Assembly: GCA_009782025.1 (NCBI GenBank)
Contig: WQUQ01000246.1
Coordinates: 1-10,377 of the forward strand
Length of the DNA stretch: 10,377 bases
Direction of reading: 5' to 3'
Source: Desulfobulbus sp.
GTDB taxonomy: Bacteria > Pseudomonadota > Gammaproteobacteria > Burkholderiales > Rhodocyclaceae
Shown piece after piece: positions 8,385-10,377 of this stretch (positions are counted from its first letter, which is position 1; every line of letters starts with the position of its first letter). Below the pieces are notes generated by a model. The model was not told the DNA's origin, did not search any database, and saw only the letters and a list, made by a program, of their open reading frames with translations. The translations under genes were made by a program, and so were the position numbers.

Positions 8385-8918
8385 TTACTTCTTGTCGCCG
8401 CTCATGCCGGACATGCCCTTCTGGCCTTCCATTCCAGACATGCCACTCATGCCCTTCTGGCCTTCCATCCCGGACATACCGCTCATGCCCTTCTGGCCTT
8501 CCATTCCAGACATACCGCTCATGCCTTTCTGGCCTTCCATTCCAGACATACCGCTCATGCCTTTCTGGCCTTCCATCCCGGACATGCCGGACATGCCCTT
8601 CTGGCCTTTTTGCTTATGCTTCTGGCCACTCATGCCGGACATACCGCTCATGCCCTTCTGGCCTTCCATTCCAGACATGCCGGACATGCCCTTCTGGCCT
8701 TCCATCCCGGACATACCGCTCATGCCCTTTTGGCCTTCCATTCCAGACATGCCGGACATGCCCTTCTGGCCTTCCATCCCGGACATACCGCTCATGCCCT
8801 TCTGGCCTTCCATCCCGGACATGCCCTTCTGGCCGGCCATACCTTCCTGCTCGGCCATGGCGGCGCCGGCCATGGACAACACCATCAGGCCCATCATTAC
8901 AGTTTTGCTTGCTTTCAT
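8385..8918 (-). CDS. Exported methionine-rich tandem-repeat protein
   Basis: This 177-residue protein begins with a Sec signal peptide ending ...SMAGAAMA (cleavage after about residue 22). The mature part of about 155 residues is almost entirely repeats of MSGMSGMEGQKG: nine full 12-residue copies, a 9-residue version (33-41), a short first unit (27-32) and a terminal MSGMSGDKK. It holds 35 Met (about 23%) with Gly, Ser, Lys, Glu and Gln, no Cys, no aromatic residues and one His. A variant unit at 90-108 carries the insert QKHKQKGQKG between four and five copies. It should be disordered and very soluble. By analogy with MrpX of Azospira suillum it may be a sacrificial methionine pool for hypochlorite or other oxidants; a Cu(I)/Ag(I)-binding Met protein is the alternative. 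AAGGA (8928-8932) lies nine bases before the ATG. Confidence 0.9.
   Translation of the reverse strand: MKASKTVMMGLMVLSMAGAAMAEQEGMAGQKGMSGMEGQKGMSGMSGMEGQKGMSGMSGMEGQKGMSGMSGMEGQKGMSGMSGMEGQKGMSGMSGMSGQKHKQKGQKGMSGMSGMEGQKGMSGMSGMEGQKGMSGMSGMEGQKGMSGMSGMEGQKGMSGMSGMEGQKGMSGMSGDKK
8397..8840 (-). repeat. In-frame 36-bp tandem repeat array coding for MSGMSGMEGQKG units
   Basis: The 36-base unit recurs with exact spacing on both sides of a longer variant near 8595-8651. The part coding GMEGQKGM is nearly invariant, while the MSGMSG codons vary (AGC, TCC or TCT for Ser; GGT, GGC, GGA or GGG for Gly). In the promoter-proximal half two codon versions alternate, which gives a 72-base higher-order period. 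Frame is kept throughout, as expected for repeat growth by slippage or unequal recombination under selection for the protein. Confidence 0.92.
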
Positions 8919-8947
8919 CTTTTAGTTTCCTTCATTCAGGTTAAGTT

Positions 8948-8963
8948 GACACCAGCCGTGCCA
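8948..8963 (-). promoter_or_regulatory. Candidate second sigma-54 promoter before the Met-rich gene
   Basis: The minus strand reads TGGCACG (8957-8963), a perfect -24 element, then four bases and GTGTC where TTGCA is expected. The -12 half is therefore poor, with GT instead of the normally invariant GC. If used, the start would fall near 8938, about 20 bases before the ATG, leaving the ribosome site intact. The 162-base gap around it (8919-9081) holds nothing else that I can support. Confidence 0.3.
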
Positions 8964-9081
8964 CGACGACCCATTCGTCGCAGCGCCAGCGCGATGCAGG
9001 GTTGCCTCGGCACGCACGGGGCTTTCTTGCCGGCCCCAGGGATGATCGAACGTCCCGTTCGCCACGTGCTTCGGCGATTCT

Positions 9082-9435
9082 TCATTGCCGATGGTAACCA
9101 CGGATGTCATAACGCCCCAGCATGCCTGGCTGTGTAAAAGGGGTGTACCAGGCGCCTTGATCCTTGATGAACAGGCCAAGCGACGCGGGATAAGGCTGAT
9201 CCACGCCGTGCAGTGCACGCTGTTCGTCAAGCGGGGGAGCAACCTTGATTACCGGCGCATCCGTCCGCCGGTGATCGGGCGCCGTTCCGGCAACGAAGAC
9301 CGGTGCGAGCACCGCCTCCTCCGCCAACACGGCACCGCCCGCAGCCAACAGGCACATTCCCAGCAACAGCCCGATCCGCCGCCGTAACGCGGCACCGCCA
9401 GGCCCGTGGAAATACACCGTCTGTTGTTTTCTCAT
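9082..9435 (-). CDS. Small exported protein of unknown function
   Basis: I do not recognise this 117-residue protein. It has a signal peptide: basic n-region, then LLLGMCLLAAGGAVLA, with likely cleavage before EEAV at about residue 38. The mature part of about 80 residues starts with a Pro/Val-rich, probably extended segment (APVFVAGTAPDHRRTDAPV). It ends in a compact aromatic segment with DQGAWYTPFTQPGM and YDIRGYHRQ at the C-terminus, and has no Cys. The start is decided by AAAGGA (9444-9449), eight bases before the ATG at 9435; ATGs further upstream lack a ribosome site. It is the first gene after the sigma-54 promoter and 163 bases before the Met-rich gene, so it probably belongs to the same periplasmic system, perhaps as a binding or assembly factor. 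That role is a guess. Confidence 0.8.
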   Translation of the reverse strand: MRKQQTVYFHGPGGAALRRRIGLLLGMCLLAAGGAVLAEEAVLAPVFVAGTAPDHRRTDAPVIKVAPPLDEQRALHGVDQPYPASLGLFIKDQGAWYTPFTQPGMLGRYDIRGYHRQ

Positions 9436-9499
9436 CGGCAACATCCTTTCTTCGCTACAGCACGGGGCATCTTGTGGAACTCCGGCCGCGAGGGATATT

Positions 9500-9515
9500 A
9501 GCAAACACGATACCA
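9500..9515 (-). promoter_or_regulatory. Sigma-54 (-24/-12) promoter of the cluster
   Basis: The minus strand reads TGGTATCGTGTTTGCT. It has the GG and GC dinucleotides at exactly ten bases' separation, a TGG start and a full TTGCT -12 element. The expected start near 9489 gives a leader of about 54 bases to the ATG at 9435. An IHF site and two palindromes lie upstream in the order normal for enhancer-dependent promoters, and a GAFTGA-type activator is encoded at the end of the same cluster. Confidence 0.75.
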
Positions 9516-9532
9516 GCTTACCGTATTCTTTG

Positions 9533-9545
9533 TAACCTATTGATA
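9533..9545 (-). promoter_or_regulatory. IHF binding site between enhancer and sigma-54 promoter
   Basis: The minus strand reads TATCAATAGGTTA, which matches the IHF consensus WATCAANNNNTTR at every defined position. It lies in an AT-rich tract between the -24 element (9515) and the nearer palindrome (9591). There, a DNA bend would bring a bound activator to the polymerase. Confidence 0.7.
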
Positions 9546-9590
9546 TTTATGATTTTTTGGCAAACAAGCGGGAGTTGGGGCGAAGCGGAA

Positions 9591-9607
9591 CATGCCAAAA
9601 TGGCAGG
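9591..9607. promoter_or_regulatory. Activator-site palindrome 1 (proximal UAS)
   Basis: The plus strand reads CATGCCAAAATGGCAGG, with arms CATGCCA and TGGCAGG around AAA and one mismatch in the 7-base arms. Its centre (9599) is about 110 bases upstream of the expected sigma-54 start. It nearly repeats the palindrome at 9656-9672. The likely ligand is a dimer of the cluster's own response regulator. Confidence 0.65.
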
Positions 9608-9655
9608 CCAAAACCGAGTCACCGGGATTTGCGGGCGACTACGCGTCAAGCCGGA

Positions 9656-9672
9656 CATGCCAAAATGGCATG
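9656..9672. promoter_or_regulatory. Activator-site palindrome 2 (distal UAS)
   Basis: The plus strand reads CATGCCAAAATGGCATG, a perfect inverted repeat with 7-base arms and an AAA centre. Its centre (9664) is 65 bases from that of palindrome 1, close to six helical turns, so two activator dimers could sit on roughly the same face. It also lies 67 bases before the nuclease start codon, so an effect on that gene cannot be excluded. Confidence 0.65.
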
Positions 9673-9738
9673 GAGCGGCGGAATCCGGCGTTTGGCCATA
9701 AAATGCAAAGGCTCGTTGCTCACGCCCCGTCCGCCCCG

Positions 9739-10377
<639 letters not shown>

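Noticed and set aside
8397..8840. CRISPR-like array with 36-bp periodicity
   Set aside because: The units are contiguous, with no unique spacers, and are in frame with a secreted protein. The variation is codon variation, not spacer content.
8178..9137. Plus-strand repeat frames rich in HAGHALLAFH- or PDMPLMPFWPSI-like units
   Set aside because: They are other-frame readings of the Met-rich gene's 36-bp repeats. The minus-strand frame has a ribosome site, a signal peptide and codon variation that keeps the residues constant.
8922..9242. Minus-strand frame ending just before the Met-rich gene (a 62-residue version would start at 9110)
   Set aside because: It overlaps the end of the small exported gene in another frame, has no convincing ribosome site, and shows no signal peptide or recognisable motif. 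It is probably non-coding.

Overview
The window looks like a chromosomal segment of a high-GC Gram-negative bacterium, most likely a betaproteobacterium of the Rhodocyclales type. The grounds are codon style, the sigma-54/IHF control region, and the mix of Tat-exported molybdoenzyme and multiheme cytochrome c; this is an inference and no taxonomic marker is present. Eight genes lie head to tail on the minus strand and read from about 9435 down to 97. One truncated gene, exodeoxyribonuclease III, diverges on the plus strand from 9739 to the right edge.

In transcription order the minus-strand genes are: (1) a small exported protein of unknown function (9082-9435); (2) an exported, extremely methionine-rich tandem-repeat protein with 35 Met in about 155 mature residues (8385-8918); (3) a membrane-anchored pentaheme cytochrome c (7445-8320); (4) a Tat-exported DmsA-like molybdopterin oxidoreductase (4863-7448); (5) a DmsB-like subunit with 16 Cys for four [4Fe-4S] clusters (4171-4848); (6) a TorD/DmsD-like maturation chaperone (3435-4184); (7) a membrane histidine kinase whose periplasmic sensor domain carries a CxxCH heme-c motif (1432-3348); (8) a sigma-54-activating response regulator with a GAFTGA motif (97-1428).

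The 303-bp gap between the small exported gene and the nuclease gene holds a nearly complete enhancer-dependent promoter. It has a -24/-12 element (9500-9515), a perfect match to the IHF consensus (9533-9545), and two copies of a 17-bp palindrome about 110 and 175 bp upstream of the expected start (9591-9607 and 9656-9672). The natural reading is that the kinase/regulator pair at the far end of the cluster switches on the whole cluster from here.

The central proposal is a periplasmic redox-protection or repair system. A sacrificial methionine-rich protein would absorb oxidants such as hypochlorite, and a respiratory DMSO-reductase-family enzyme, fed by the pentaheme cytochrome, would reduce the methionine sulfoxide again. 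A heme-bearing two-component system would sense the condition. This is analogous to the known MrpX/YedY1 (MsrP-type) hypochlorite-scavenging pair of Azospira suillum, but it uses a different enzyme family, electron route and regulator. Function is inferred from gene content only. Metal (copper/silver) binding by the Met-rich protein, or respiration of another S- or N-oxide, remain alternatives.
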